64,000 nt of DNA from Pedomonas mirosovicensis (GTDB lineage: Bacteria > Pseudomonadota > Alphaproteobacteria > Sphingomonadales > Sphingomonadaceae). Position numbers and translations under genes: made by a program. This document shows positions 1-10,774 of this stretch, piece after piece. The stretch covers positions 841,579 to 905,578 of the forward strand of contig NZ_JAKFIA010000002.1 in the NCBI RefSeq assembly GCF_022569295.1. Reading direction: 5' to 3'. The first letter of the stretch is position 1, and the number at the start of each line of letters is the position of its first letter. The notes under the pieces were generated by a model that saw only the letters and a program-made list of their open reading frames with translations, was not told where the DNA came from and searched no databases.

Positions 1-122
1 TCCGCGCGCGGCAGAGGGTCGTTGCCCACGATCGCCGCAAGCTCCTGCGAAGGTTGAACCGGCCGCTGCAAGGCGTTGGGCTTGTTGCCGGATGACTTCC
101 CCTTCTCGGTTTTGGACGCCAT
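1..122 (-). CDS. SWIB/MDM2-domain protein, N-terminal part
   Basis: Only the first 40 codons lie in the window; the gene continues past its left edge. The visible N-terminus begins MASKTEKGKSSG and contains NALQRPVQPSQELAAIVG followed by NDPLPRA. From memory this is how bacterial stand-alone SWIB-domain proteins start: a short basic lysine-rich lead, then the SWIB fold. Such proteins are small and of unproven function in bacteria, possibly DNA-associated. The ATG is at 122 to 120 on the minus strand and is preceded by GGGAGAAG a few bases upstream, a good ribosome binding site. The fold itself is outside the window, so the call rests on the N-terminal pattern only. Confidence 0.75.
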   Translation of the reverse strand, partial: MASKTEKGKSSGNKPNALQRPVQPSQELAAIVGNDPLPRA

Positions 123-445
123 TCTTTCTTCTCCCGGATTGTTTCGCTCACGGCGGACCGCCGGCCCGGCCCAATGATCGGGCCACGCCGCTCCGTTCTG
201 GCAGGTTAACGCCCGGCCGCCAAACTGTGTCCGCACGCTCTGTTCCGGCTGCGGGCAGGTTGCGACCAAAAAGCCACAGTTTCGCTGCCCGCTCGCTGGA
301 ATTGGAGCAGACAGGGGGAAATTCGCGGCCCGCGCTCCTTACCTGGAAGCGAAAACAATATGTCCGACTGAGCGAAGCAGCGCATTAAACGCGCAAGGAC
401 CGGTCTTTCTTCTTTCTGGAAATAGTCTTTATCGACTAAAAGCAA

Positions 446-478
446 AATCACCGGATCGGACAGGCCGACCCGGTGATT
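446..478 (-). terminator. Hairpin terminator, best in the minus direction
   Basis: AATCACCGG at 446-454 pairs with CCGGTGATT at 470-478. Inside, TCGG (456-459) pairs with CCGA (465-468) around a 5-nt loop, with one mismatch between the two stems. Read on the minus strand the hairpin runs into TTTTGCTTTT, so it could end transcription of the tamA-tamB unit, whose last codon is about 380 bases upstream. Confidence 0.55.
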
Positions 479-499
479 GGTGGGATTAATCCCTCTGCT

Positions 500-538
500 C
501 CAGAAGGAGAGCTACCTTGGAATGGATGCTCCTTCTGG
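500..538. repeat. Perfect 10-bp inverted repeat
   Basis: CCAGAAGGAG at 500-509 and CTCCTTCTGG at 529-538 are exact reverse complements separated by 19 bases. There is no adjoining T-tract on either strand, so it is not a classical terminator. It could be an operator or an mRNA structure downstream of tamB. Confidence 0.4.
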
Positions 539-643
539 CCCTAATTCTAGAGCGGATAGAGGTTACAATCAACATCCGGTTTAGAAAGTAAGGACCAGAC
601 CCGGGGGGCGGGATCGCTCCCCGGGAACGGCCAAGGGAAAAAA

Positions 644-861
644 ATGATGCCACGAGCAGCAAGCCCAGGCGGAACCCGCGCGACCCGAAAGGGCCGCGAG
701 GGCCCCGCGGGCTCAGGCTGGCCAAGGGCCGGCTTGCCACCCTGCTCGGCGTCGCCCGAAGGTCCATCCAAGGATGGGAGGCGGGGGAAATCCCCATGAC
801 CGGATCGCCCTCGTCTCCCGCTCCATCGAGAAAGCCAGCCTGCACAAGACTATCTCAATAA
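644..861 (+). pseudogene. Possible small XRE-type helix-turn-helix gene, frameshifted
   Basis: An ATG at 644 preceded by AAGGG opens a frame reading MMPRAASPGGTRATRKGREG. In the next frame the sequence continues RGLRLAKGRLATLLGVARR then SIQGWEAGEIPM, the look of an XRE-type helix-turn-helix (LA-LLGV-RR-IQ-WEAG). Adding one C to the CCCC run just before the arginine (near 702-705) joins the two into a protein of about 72 residues ending at the TAA at 859-861. No in-frame start codon exists without that repair. It is either a real small regulator hit by the indel type seen elsewhere in the window, or a decayed fragment. It converges with tamB, overlapping its last codons. Confidence 0.3.
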
Positions 862-3800
862 TCCTTTGCGTACTGGAGCTGGAGGCTGCTGCTGCCCGCG
901 CGGCCCACCTGCGAGAGGATGCTGAGCGCCTTGGTCAGCTCGATCTGCAGCTGGGTGAGCGTGTTGCCATGGGCATCGCTCGCCACCTCGACATACACGT
1001 CGTCGGTGAGATACTGGCCGACCGCCAGCGACGTGCTGCGCCCGGTGGCCGCATCGCCGCCGACGATCCGCAGCCGGTCGATGTTGGTGGCCTGGCGCAT
1101 CTTGCCGAGCGGGTTGAGCCCGCCCCCGCCCCCGCGCAGCGAGGCGACGGCCGCCCCCAGTTGCAGGGCCTCGGTGGCGGAGAGTTCGGTGACCGAGCCG
1201 CCGAACAGCAGGCGGGAGAGAATCTCGTCCTGCGGCAGGGCGGGCGTTGAGGAGAAGCTGATGCTGGGCTGGAGCGCCTGCCCTGTCACCTGCAGCTGGG
1301 CCTCGATGCCCTCGACCGTGGCAGCGGCCTCGATATCGAGCGTGGGTACGGGCGGGTAATCGCCGTCGAAGCGGATGATGCCCCGGCTCAGGTCGAACCG
1401 GCGGCCGGCGAAGGAATAGGAGCCGCGCACGGATTCAACCGTGCCGGTGATGACCGGTGTGGACGCGGTGCCGCCGACGTTGAGATCAACGCCCCACTCG
1501 GAATCCAGGCCCATTCCCTGAATGAAGATGCGGTTGTCGGCATCGACATCGATGTTGAGGTTGAAGGCGGGCGCGGAGGGCTGCGCCTCTTCCTCCGCCT
1601 GCGCCTGCCGGCGCGCGCGGGGCAGCGTCTCCGCCTCGCCCACCCGCTGTACCGTCAGCTGCGGCACCTCGGCGGCGGCAACGCCGGTAAAGCGATAGCG
1701 CGCCTCGTTGATGCGAACCTTCCCCTCGATCATGCCGCCGTTCGCCCCCCGGCGAATGACGATGGGGCCGCTCATCACGGCCTCCATGGCGTCGGTCTGG
1801 GCTGCCCGCAGATGGTCGAGCTTGATCTCCACGTTCATGGGAAAGCCGCGGGCGGGGTCGAGATCGGCATAGCCGCTGGCCGAGAAGCCGCCGCCACCGG
1901 GCGTCGCGCCGGCCAGCGAGGCAAGGCGCACGCGCGAGCCATCGAACCGGGCATCCAGTTTGATGTTTCGCAGGCGAGTGCCGAAGGCGACGTTCTCGTA
2001 GGTCATGTCTGCCGTGGTGACCGATCCCCGGATGGAGGGACGGGTCGGAGTGCCGCCGAGATCCGCCGCAACGCTGAGCGTGCCGCTCAGCTCGTGGTCC
2101 TTCATGGCGCTGAGCGCCCAGAGCAGCTCAACCGGACCGTTGAAGCGCAGGCCGCCCGCCATCGGCGCGGTTCGCAGCCGGGCTGTCCAATCCTGTTCCT
2201 GCGCCGATGGCGCAAGGGCGAGCCGCGCCTGCATCGCGCCAACCACGGCCTTTTCATACCGCACCAGGGCACGCACCGCTGCCTGCCGGTCATTAAGGGA
2301 GGCGTTGATGCCAAGGTCGATCGGCGGCGACTGGGTGGCGAGCCCGGCCCGCTGCAACCGGCTGACGACGAGGCGGGCATCGGCGCGCGGCGTTTGGCCG
2401 GCCGGCGGCAAGGCCATGGTCAGCGTGCCGGACATGGCGCCGGAGAAGCCCAGTTCGGGGTCGATGGCATCAAGGAAGCCGAGGTTGAGCCCCGCCAGCT
2501 GGGCCTGGAGCGTTGTCGTCTCGCCGGTTTCGCCCTGCACCGTCAGCCGGCCGCCGGCCAGCCGCAAGGTGGCGGGGTTGAGCCGCCAGCCCGTCGCGGT
2601 GCGCTCGGCCACCGCCGGGGCCTCCAGACGGATGCGCCGCTTGGCGAGCGTACCGTTGAAGCTCACCTGCGCCCGCTCCGGCGCCATTTCGGCGGAGAGC
2701 GTCATGTCGAAGGGCGTGTTGTAGCGGCCCGCGAGCGTGATGTTCGCCTTGCCGGTGCCGCCCTGATAGTTGGCAGTGCCGGAGGTTTCATCGATGCGGA
2801 CCTCGCCGTAGCGAATCTGGCGGCCGGTGAAGCGCGCGGTCACGTCCGGCGCGCCTTCGGGCAGGCGCAGGCTGGCCTCGAGCGAACCCTGGCCAATGGT
2901 GAGCGCCGGCAGGATGGGCGGGCGGGCCCGCAAGGCCTGGAGCGTGGCATCCGCCCGCTGCACATCGCCTTCGGCGGCGAGGCGCACTTGGCCGCTGAGC
3001 CCCGCGCCGTTCAGCGCCAGCGTGCCGGCGACGGGCCCGGCCTCGGTCTGCTGCACCCGGCCCTTGAGGGCAAGATCGGCGAAACGCAACTCATCGATCT
3101 GCGCTGCCAGCGGACCTTCCTCCAGCACCACGTGAATGCGCCCGCGCAAAGGCCCCTGGGGCGAGCGGCCATCAAGCGCCACGAAATAACCGGCAGGCTC
3201 TGGCGTTGCCGCCAGGGTGACGTGATGCAGCCGGAGCCCGAGGTTCGGGCGGCGCAGGGCAAGGGTTGCCTTCGGGCGGCTTGCCGCGCCCTCCGCCGTC
3301 AGCGTGAACGGCCCGTAGGCGGCGGACTGGCCGGAGGCCGCCACGTCGATGCGCCCGTCGGGCGTGTAGACGGCGCGCTGGGTTTCGAACTGGAAGCGCG
3401 GGGCCTGCAGCCGGGCGGTGCGGAGCACGATGGCGCCATCAGCACGCTGGCGGGCCGAGACGGTGAACACCGGCAGGCCGCCGAGGAATTCCTTTGCCGC
3501 GTCGTTGTCCAGCCGCAGGGCGCGGGCGGTTGCGTCGCCGCTGAGTTGCAGCGCCCCGGTGCGCGGGTCGGACGCAATGCGGGCATCGACCGTGGCGGCA
3601 ACGACGCCGAACCCGGCCACCGCGTATTGCTTCACCTCGCCATCCACATCCGCGCTGTAGCCGCCGCTCCTGGGCGCGTAGGCAAAAGTGGCGCGGCCGG
3701 AAATCTGGTCACTGCGGAAGGCGAGCTTGTCCACGCCGATCTTCTCCGGCGCGATCTCGATAATGCCGTTCAGGCGCAGGCGGCGGAGCAGCCCGCCGGC

Positions 3801-5086
3801 AGCCTCCGGCAGTCCCTCGACAGCAGCGGCGGACAGCGTCACCGGCGCGGTGATGCGCCCCCGGCCGCCATGACGACCGAGCCTTCGGCCTTCAGTTGCG
3901 TCGCCGCCCGTCCCTCGAAGCCGAGCCGGGCCGCCGTCAGGTCGTAGGTGACGGTCGGCCGCGCCATGGGACCGTTGAGAATGGCATCAAGGGCGATATC
4001 CTTCCCGCTCACGCCCTCCATGACCGTTCCCGGTTCCAGCAGGCGCGCATTGACCCGCACCATGCTGAGACGGCTGGTTTCGGTATCGATGGCGCCGCCC
4101 GCGCGAACGGTAAAGGCCGGGGCGGACAGGCTGACGCGCGTGATGATGCGGGGCTGCGCGAAGCGGGCCGTAAGGTGGATGTCGACGGCCGGCGAGACAA
4201 GGCGCGCGGCAGGGCCTTCGGGCAGCAGCAGGGACGGGACCGCCCGGCCGTCGAAGGTGAAGGCGCCATCCTGCCCTTGGATGTTGAATGTCAGCAGCTC
4301 TTCGCCGCCGAGCCTGCCGCTCAGCGTGCCATCCCACTGGCTCCACTGGCCCGCGCCGTCCACCCGTAGCGCCAGCGGCCGGTCGAGCCCAGCAAGCCCC
4401 GCCACCAGGCCGGTGGCGGGCGCATCGATGCGGGCGTTGATGTCGAGCCGGTTGCGGTCCGGCTCCGCCAGCAGGCGCAGGCGGATGCGGTCTCCGGCGT
4501 CGGCGCTGGCATCCGCCCGCAGGTTGAGCCGCCCCTGGGCCAGCTGGCCGCTGGCCGTGGCCGTCGCCACATATTGCCGCCCCGCAACCGCAGGGCCGAT
4601 GATGATGGTCTTCGCCTTCAACGCGCCAAGCGTGATGTCGATATCGGGGAACAGCGGCTGGTCCGGCTCCTTCGGCGTCTCGTTGAGACGCGGCAGGCTG
4701 GAGAGCGTGAGGCTGGGCACGTGCACGCTGTTCAGGACAACATGCTTTTTCAGAAGCGGGGCGGGCTTCCAGTCGACCGTTACTTCCGGAATGGCGAGGA
4801 ACTGGCCGTCCAGATCATAGAGCCGCAGGTCATGCACGGTGAAGCGGCTGTAGAGCGAGCCGTCGATCCGCCCGATGCGGACCTTAAGGCCGGACTCCGG
4901 CTCCAGATTGCCGATCTGGCGGACGAGGAAGCCGCGGCCCGGCCCGGTGTTGATTGCCAGCGCCAGGACAACGGCAAGAACAGCGAGCGCCACCACGCCG
5001 ATGCCCAGGGCGCGCAGGATCTTGCGGGCCTTCCGCTTCGGGCGGGGGGCCGGAGCCGGTTCTGGGGTTGCGGTGTCCGTTTCCAT
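855..5086 (-). CDS. tamB: TamB, inner-membrane component of the translocation and assembly module
   Basis: TamB spans from the inner membrane through the periplasm to TamA and helps insert outer-membrane beta-barrels and move lipids. The N-terminus has a basic stretch and one membrane helix (about residues 20-48). A very long beta-rich region follows, and the C-terminal DUF490 part is recognisable (LDIEAAATVEGIEAQLQVTG, then ILSRLLFGGS, and VGQYLTDDVYVEV near the end). The frame breaks at the C5 run 3858-3862: the first part stops at 3839 and the second opens with GTG at 3842. Adding one C restores 1,410 codons, normal for the family, and reads through as MAAGGRITAPVTLSA. The start ATG at 5086 overlaps the tamA stop by one base, so the two are translationally linked. 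Without the repair the gene would be split. Confidence 0.88.
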
Positions 5087-7081
5087 CAGAAGGCCTGCCC
5101 GATCGAGATGTAGACGGCGACCTTCGGGTCGCCCTCGCGCCGGTTGAGCGGCGTTGCCACATCGAACCGGATGGGACCGAAGGCCGTGTAGTAACGCGCG
5201 CCGATGCCAGCGCCGTAGCGCAGGTCGGAGAAGGTCGGCAGGGCATCGGTATAGACCTGGCCCGCATCAACAAACGCCGCCAGGCCGTAGTTTCCGAACC
5301 GGTAGCGCAACTCCGCTGACGCTTCCGCCAGCGAGCGGCCGCCGAGCGGATCGTTGTCCGCGTCCTTTGGCCCCAGCTCCTCAAAGCCGAAGCCGCGCAC
5401 CGATCCGCCGCCGCCGGAGTAGAACCGGCGGCTGGGGGCGATGCGGTCGCGACTGGCACCGAGGATGGACCCCAGGGCGGCGCGGCCGGCCAGCACCAGG
5501 TCCTCGCCGCTCAGCGGCAGGTAGGCGCTGGCGTCCAGCCGCAGGCGGGTATAGCCGAAGATGCCATCCTGATAGGCCGCTTCCGGCGTCACCTGCGTTG
5601 CGACGCGAAAGCCGCGCGTGGGATTGAGCAGGTCGTTGGAGCCGTCGTACTTGCCCTGCAAGGGCAGCGCCACGATGAAGAAGGTGCGGCGGCGGCCGTT
5701 CGTATCCCCCTCCTCGGCGAAGAGGCTGCGGTCCCGCTGGTTGGTGGCCACCACCTCGGAACCGATGGAATAGCCCCAGCGCCGCTCCAGCGCGATGTCG
5801 GGCTCGCGTTGCAGGCCAGCGGCCGCCCGCAGGGCATAGGCGCTGTAGGCGTCGCGGGTTTCCCGCACGGCCTCGGTCAGAACGAACAGGCTGCGGGCCC
5901 GCTTGCCGGCATTGGAACGGCGCAGCTCCGCGCCGAGGCTCTGATCCTTGGTGCCCGCCGTCGCCCGCACGGTGAACGCGCCCTCCGGCGGGAACAGGTT
6001 GCGGTGGGTCCACTCGCCTTCCACCTTGAAGCCCTCGCCGGTGGCATACCCCCCCGCGCGCCGCCACCCGCCGCTGCGGCCCGGCCCCGGTATCCACCTC
6101 CATGTCAACGACGGCGAGGCCCTCCTCGGTGCGCTCCTCGGTCAGCACCGGGCGCAGCGCCACGCGGGAGAAGAGGCCGGTGGCAACGAGCGTCTGGCGC
6201 AGGTCCTCCACATCGCGGGCATCGTAGGGATCGCCGGACTTGAACCGGGCCAGCACATCGAGGTGCTTCTCGTCGAACAGCCGGTCGCCGGTCATGCGGA
6301 AGTCCCCGAACACGCTGAGCGGGCCGGGCGTGACCGGCAAGGCGTAGGTGCCGGTGTGCTCCAGATCGTCAAGCACCACCTGCCGCGCGCCCAGCTCGGC
6401 AAAGGGATAGCCGCGCTGGGGAAGCTTCAGGCGCAGCTGGGTTTCGGCTTCTTCCACATCCGCCGCCACGATGGGATCGCCGGGGAAGAGCGGGAACATC
6501 TCCCGGATCGCGGTGCGGTTGGCCTCGCTCGTCTCGCGGGGGAACCGCAGCCGGATGGCGCTGAAGGCATAGCGCGGGCCAGGCGCAACGGTGAGGGTGA
6601 CGGTCGCCCGCTCCGGCGCATCGGGCTGGCGGGCAATGGCCGTATCGACGGTCGATGCATAGTAGCCGACCGATTCCAGCAGCTGGCGGATGGTATCCGC
6701 GTCGGCCCTCGCCCGGCGGTTGATCTGCGACGGCAGGGCCTCGCCCTTGTTCTCCGCAATGAGGGTGGAGAGTTCGCGGAAGCGACCCTCGAGCCCCAGC
6801 GGATCCAGCCCCACGATCTCAACCGTATAGCGCAGCGGCTGGCCGAAACGCCGCCGCCCCGCCCGCTCCTCCGGCGGGGGAAAGGCATCCAAGTCCGGCC
6901 AGGGCACGCTGATATCGGGGATAGCCGGCAGGCCGGCGGGCGCCGGCGCGGCGGGGGGCTGGCTAGGCGAGACGGGCTGGGCGGGCTGGGGCGCGGCCGC
7001 CTCCTGCGCCTGAGCCGAGAGGCAAAGGAGGCTGGAGGAGACGAAAAACGTCAAGGAAACCAGACGGAAAGGCGGCTGCAT
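5086..7081 (-). CDS. tamA: TamA, Omp85-family outer-membrane protein
   Basis: TamA is the outer-membrane partner of TamB: an N-terminal signal peptide, periplasmic POTRA domains and a C-terminal 16-strand barrel. Here a signal peptide (residues 1-25) precedes a proline-rich linker, then POTRA-like sequence (YTVEIVGLDPLGLEGRF; LKLPQRGYPFAELGARQVV). The barrel contains RRFYSGGGGSVRGFGFEELG, the conserved lid-loop region of Omp85 proteins, and ends in a typical phenylalanine (ISIGQAF). The frame breaks at the C7 run 6049-6055; six (or nine) bases there rejoin the POTRA end to GGYATGEGFKVEGEW and give about 664 residues. It forms an operon with tamB. About 210 bases of non-coding DNA separate it from the regulator upstream. 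Confidence 0.88.
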
Positions 7082-7294
7082 AAGCTCACCAACGCAGAGC
7101 TTGGAGCAAAGTGCCCGCCAGAGGTGCCCGCCTGTTCATCGTCCCGCCTTTGCCCACTTTGTATAAGCAATTGTTTGCCAAGACTTATTCGCCAAGGCTT
7201 GTTTGAAGGGCATAGGCGGCAATTGCCCTGCTTGTCAAAAGCTGTCGCACGGGGCGGGACGCCGCCACGATGCCTTGCGCGCGCCGCCGCAACC

Positions 7295-8053
7295 TCAGCG
7301 CAGATCAGGGGCCATCTTGTAGCTGGAGTGCAGATCATGGCTGATGCGGTAGCGATCGGCCCGGTAATGGGCGACAGTCAACTGCACGGGCTGGCCCGCA
7401 TCGTCTTCCACCAGCCGCTCGATGCGGAGCACCGGCGCGCGCGCCTCGATGGCCAGCCGCTCGGCCAGATGGGGGTCCGCCACCCGCGCCTCAATGCTCT
7501 GGTGCGCCCCGCTGATCTTGACGCCCGCCTCGCGCAGCAGGGTCATGATGGATTTCTCGATGATGCCGCGATGGTTGAGCGCGCTTCGATACCGCACCGG
7601 CAGCCAGCTGGTGATTTCGCCAAGCGGCGCGCCCTCGAACTCGCGCACCCCAACGACACGCACCACTTCCGCTCCGCTCTCAAGCCGCAGGCGAGCGGCG
7701 ATGGCGGGATCGGCCGTTTCCACGACTTCCTCAAGGATCTGCAGGCTGGTGTTCTGACCAGGGGTAATGAGCACTTCGACCGCCTGGTTCAGATCCGCCT
7801 CGATCGTGCGGCCGGTCGAGCGGTGGATCACCCGCGTGCCGGTGCGCCGCCGCCGCTCGACAAGCCCGGCCTGGGCAAGCTCGTCCAGCGCCCGCCGCGC
7901 CGTGATGCGGGAGACGGAGAACTGCGCGCCCACCTCCTGCTCTGTGGGAACCAAGCTGCCGAAGGGCCGCTGCCCGCTGAGGATTTCATCCCGCAGCATC
8001 AGAAAGATCTGATGATACAACGGGATCGCCCCCTTCCTGCCATCCTTCGCCAT
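7295..8053 (-). CDS. GntR-family regulator, HutC/UTRA type
   Basis: The protein has an N-terminal winged helix (about residues 5-75: IPLYHQIFLMLRDEI, VPTEQEVGAQFSVSRITARR, ALDELAQAGLVERRRRTGT) and a C-terminal UTRA effector domain (about 95-245, with VVRVVGVREFEGAPLGEITS and PVLRIERLVEDDAGQPVQL). HutC-type members bind small acidic or sugar-phosphate ligands and usually repress nearby genes. I start it at MAKDGRKG (8053) because AGAGGGGG sits six bases upstream; a longer start at 8074 lacks a site. It is divergent from cydA across 260 bases, so it may regulate that operon, itself, or tamAB downstream. The ligand cannot be read from sequence. Confidence 0.85.
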   Translation of the reverse strand: MAKDGRKGAIPLYHQIFLMLRDEILSGQRPFGSLVPTEQEVGAQFSVSRITARRALDELAQAGLVERRRRTGTRVIHRSTGRTIEADLNQAVEVLITPGQNTSLQILEEVVETADPAIAARLRLESGAEVVRVVGVREFEGAPLGEITSWLPVRYRSALNHRGIIEKSIMTLLREAGVKISGAHQSIEARVADPHLAERLAIEARAPVLRIERLVEDDAGQPVQLTVAHYRADRYRISHDLHSSYKMAPDLR

Positions 8054-8313
8054 TCCGCCCCCTCTTACGCGCAACTATGTCCGGACCGCTCTATAGCGCA
8101 ATCCTTGACGGTCGCCACCCATCGCGTTCGAAAAAATATTATACGATTCAATCTCTTGCCTGGCAGAATCGCCGTATCGGGCCGAACGCGCCCCCAATAA
8201 TCCGCCGCGCGGCCTGCCCGCCGGAGTGCGTCGTATTGCAGCCTTGCAGCTGATCCTCGCGTTGTACAAACTCAAGGCAAAGCACGGCGGCTCATCTGGA
8301 CAGGTGCCGGATC

Positions 8314-9759
8314 ATGGCAGATTCCGAACTCGCCCTTCTCCTTGCCCGAGCGCAATTCGCGTTCACGGTAAGCTTTCACTTCATCTTTCCCGCATTCTCG
8401 ATTGGCCTTGCCAGCTACCTGGCGGTGCTGGAGGGAATGTGGCTGTTCACCAAGCGCGAGGTTTATCTCAACCTCTTCAAGTACTGGCTCAAGATCTTCG
8501 CCATCGCCTTTGCCATGGGCGTGGTCTCCGGCATCGTCATGTCCTACCAGTTCGGCACCAACTGGTCGGTGTTCTCCGAACGGGCCGGACCCGTCATGGG
8601 ACCGCTGATGGCCTACGAGGTGCTGACCGCCTTCTTCCTCGAGGCCGGCTTTCTTGGCGTCATGCTGTTCGGCATGAACCGGGTGGGGCCGAAGCTGCAT
8701 TTCGCCGCAACGCTGATGGTGGCGCTGGGCACCTTCATCTCCGCCTTCTGGATTTTGTCCGCAAACAGCTGGATGCACACCCCGAGGGGCTACGTGATGG
8801 GCGAGAACGGCCAGTTCCTGCCCGAGCAATGGTTGGACATCATCTTCAATCCCAGCTTTCCCTTCCGCCTCGTCCACACGGTTCTGGCCGCCTACCTGAC
8901 GACGGCGCTGGTGGTTGGCGCGGTCGGCGGCTGGCATCTGCTGCGGAACAGCGCCAACAAGGGCGCGCAGCGCATGTTCTCCATGGCCATGGGCATGGTG
9001 GTGGTCGCCGCGCCCATCCAGATCATCGCGGGCGACCTGCACGGCCTCAACACCCTCCACCACCAGCCGATCAAGATTGCGGCGATGGAGGGCCATTTCG
9101 AGAGCCATCCGGAAGGCCACGCTCCGCTGATCCTGTTCGGCATACCCGACATGGAGGCGGCAAAGGTTCACGGCGCGATTTCGATTCCCGGCGCATCGTC
9201 CCTCATCCTCAACCACGATCTCAATGCCCCGCTGCAGGGGCTTGATTCGGTCGACCGTTCCGAGTGGCCGCCGGTGCCCATCGTCTTCTGGTCGTTCCGC
9301 ATCATGGTCGGCCTCGGCCTTCTCATGCTCACGCTCGGCCTCCTCAGCCTCTACGCCCGCTGGCGCAAGCGGCTCTACGACTGGCCGCTGCTGCACCGCT
9401 TCGCCACCCTTATGGGCCCGGCCGGGTTCATCGCCGTCATCGCCGGCTGGGTGACGACCGAGGTGGGGCGGCAACCCTACACGGTCTACCGGCTGCTGCG
9501 GACGGCGGACTCCGTCTCGCCGCTGGACGCCCCGGTGGTGGCCACCTCGCTCATCGCCTTCATCGTGATCTACTTCGCGGTATTCGGCGTTGGCACCTGG
9601 TACATCCTGAAGCTGATGAGCCATCCGCCCCATCGCGGCGAGCCGGGCGTGGAGGAAGGCCCCGACCGGCCGATCCGCACCGCCGGCATCACCCCCGCGC
9701 CGTCGGTCAACCCCGAGCGCTCGCTGCACGCCACCCAACCGATCCCACCGGCCAAGTGA
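8314..9759 (+). CDS. cydA: Cytochrome bd-type ubiquinol oxidase subunit I (CIO-like)
   Basis: This subunit carries the three haems and the quinol site of a bd oxidase, reducing oxygen to water in the inner membrane. Visible signatures: haem ligand His22 in FTVSFHFIFPAFSIG, the acidic pair in AYEVLTAFFLEAGFLG, the helix LVHTVLAAYLTTALVVG with a second His ligand, and GWVTTEVGRQPYTVYRLLRT after the quinol loop. The loop is short and the protein is 481 residues, which fits the cyanide-insensitive (CioA) branch rather than the E. coli long-loop form. The C-terminus is an extra soluble tail rich in proline. cydB starts seven bases after its stop. Confidence 0.95.
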   Translation: MADSELALLLARAQFAFTVSFHFIFPAFSIGLASYLAVLEGMWLFTKREVYLNLFKYWLKIFAIAFAMGVVSGIVMSYQFGTNWSVFSERAGPVMGPLMAYEVLTAFFLEAGFLGVMLFGMNRVGPKLHFAATLMVALGTFISAFWILSANSWMHTPRGYVMGENGQFLPEQWLDIIFNPSFPFRLVHTVLAAYLTTALVVGAVGGWHLLRNSANKGAQRMFSMAMGMVVVAAPIQIIAGDLHGLNTLHHQPIKIAAMEGHFESHPEGHAPLILFGIPDMEAAKVHGAISIPGASSLILNHDLNAPLQGLDSVDRSEWPPVPIVFWSFRIMVGLGLLMLTLGLLSLYARWRKRLYDWPLLHRFATLMGPAGFIAVIAGWVTTEVGRQPYTVYRLLRTADSVSPLDAPVVATSLIAFIVIYFAVFGVGTWYILKLMSHPPHRGEPGVEEGPDRPIRTAGITPAPSVNPERSLHATQPIPPAK

Positions 9760-9766
9760 GGCGAAG

Positions 9767-10774
9767 ATGGAATACAATTTCGACCTGACCACCCTCTGGG
9801 CCTTCATCATCGCGTTTGCGGTGTTCGCCTATGTGGTGATGGACGGCTTCGATCTCGGCATCGGCATCCTCTTTCCCACCCTCCACGTGGGGGAGGAGCG
9901 CAACACCGCCATGAATTCCATCGCGCCGGTGTGGGACGGCAACGAAACCTGGCTTATCCTGGGCGGCGGCGGCCTCCTGGCCGCCTTCCCACTGGCCTAC
10001 GCCATCATCATGCCGGCGATCTACGTGCCCATCATCTCCATGCTGCTGGCGCTCATCTTCCGGGGCGTCGCCTTCGAGTTCCGCTGGCGCGACCCCGGTC
10101 ACCGGCCGTTCTGGGACGGGGCGTTCTTCGGCGGTTCGCTCATCGCCGCCCTGTCGCAGGGCGTCGCGCTCGGCGCGATCCTGCAAGGCATCCGGGTGGA
10201 CGGGCGCAGCTATGGCGGCGGCTGGTGGGACTGGCTGACGCCGTTCAGTGTCGTCACCGGCGTCAGCGTCGCCATCGGCTATGCCCTCCTGGGCTCCACC
10301 TGGCTCATCATGCGGACCGAGGGCGAGCTGCAGGCCAAGGCCCGCCGCTATGCCCGCTGGTTCGCCGGCCTGCTGCTGGTCGCCATCGCCGTCGTCAGCG
10401 GCGCGACGCCTTACCTCAGCCAAGCCTATTTCGAGCGGTGGTTCAACTGGCCCAACGTGCTCTTTACCGCGCAGGTGCCGCTTCTGGTTCTCATCACGTC
10501 GGTGGCGCTCTACTTCGCCTTCAAGCGCAAGCGCGAGCGCTCGCCGTTCATCCTGTCGCTGTTCCTGTTCGCCCTTACCTTCGCGGGGCTGGGCATCAGC
10601 CTCTACCCCTATATCGTCCCCGACCAGATCACCATCTGGGAGGCCGCCGCGCCGGAGAAGAGCCAGGTGTTCATGCTGGTGGGCGCGGCCGTGCTGATCC
10701 CCCTCATTCTCGCCTACACCAGCTATGCCTACTGGGTGTTCCGGGGCAAGGTGGGGCACGAGGGCTATCATTGA
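9767..10774 (+). CDS. cydB: Cytochrome bd-type ubiquinol oxidase subunit II (CIO-like)
   Basis: CydB pairs with CydA and supports the oxygen channel and the fold without binding haem in most members. The N-terminus has the family pattern FAVFAYVVMDGFDLGIG and the conserved WDGNETWLILGGGGLLAAFP segment. The length of 335 residues and about eight hydrophobic helices are normal. The reading frame is intact, starts after a GGCGAAG-like site, and its stop TGA shares one base with the ATG of the next small gene, indicating a translationally coupled operon. Confidence 0.95.
   Translation: MEYNFDLTTLWAFIIAFAVFAYVVMDGFDLGIGILFPTLHVGEERNTAMNSIAPVWDGNETWLILGGGGLLAAFPLAYAIIMPAIYVPIISMLLALIFRGVAFEFRWRDPGHRPFWDGAFFGGSLIAALSQGVALGAILQGIRVDGRSYGGGWWDWLTPFSVVTGVSVAIGYALLGSTWLIMRTEGELQAKARRYARWFAGLLLVAIAVVSGATPYLSQAYFERWFNWPNVLFTAQVPLLVLITSVALYFAFKRKRERSPFILSLFLFALTFAGLGISLYPYIVPDQITIWEAAAPEKSQVFMLVGAAVLIPLILAYTSYAYWVFRGKVGHEGYH

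Larger units (their letters stand above)
123..643. other. Gene-poor stretch with two hairpins
   Basis: No convincing coding region was found here on either strand. The open frames present lack family-like sequence and plausible ribosome binding sites. The stretch holds the promoter side of the SWIB gene near 123-200, the hairpin at 446-478 and the inverted repeat at 500-538. Confidence 0.5.

Noticed and set aside
1812..3947. A 711-codon open frame antisense to tamB
   Set aside because: It is a shadow of high-GC codon use; composition is arginine/glycine-rich without motifs, while the opposite strand is a clear TamB.
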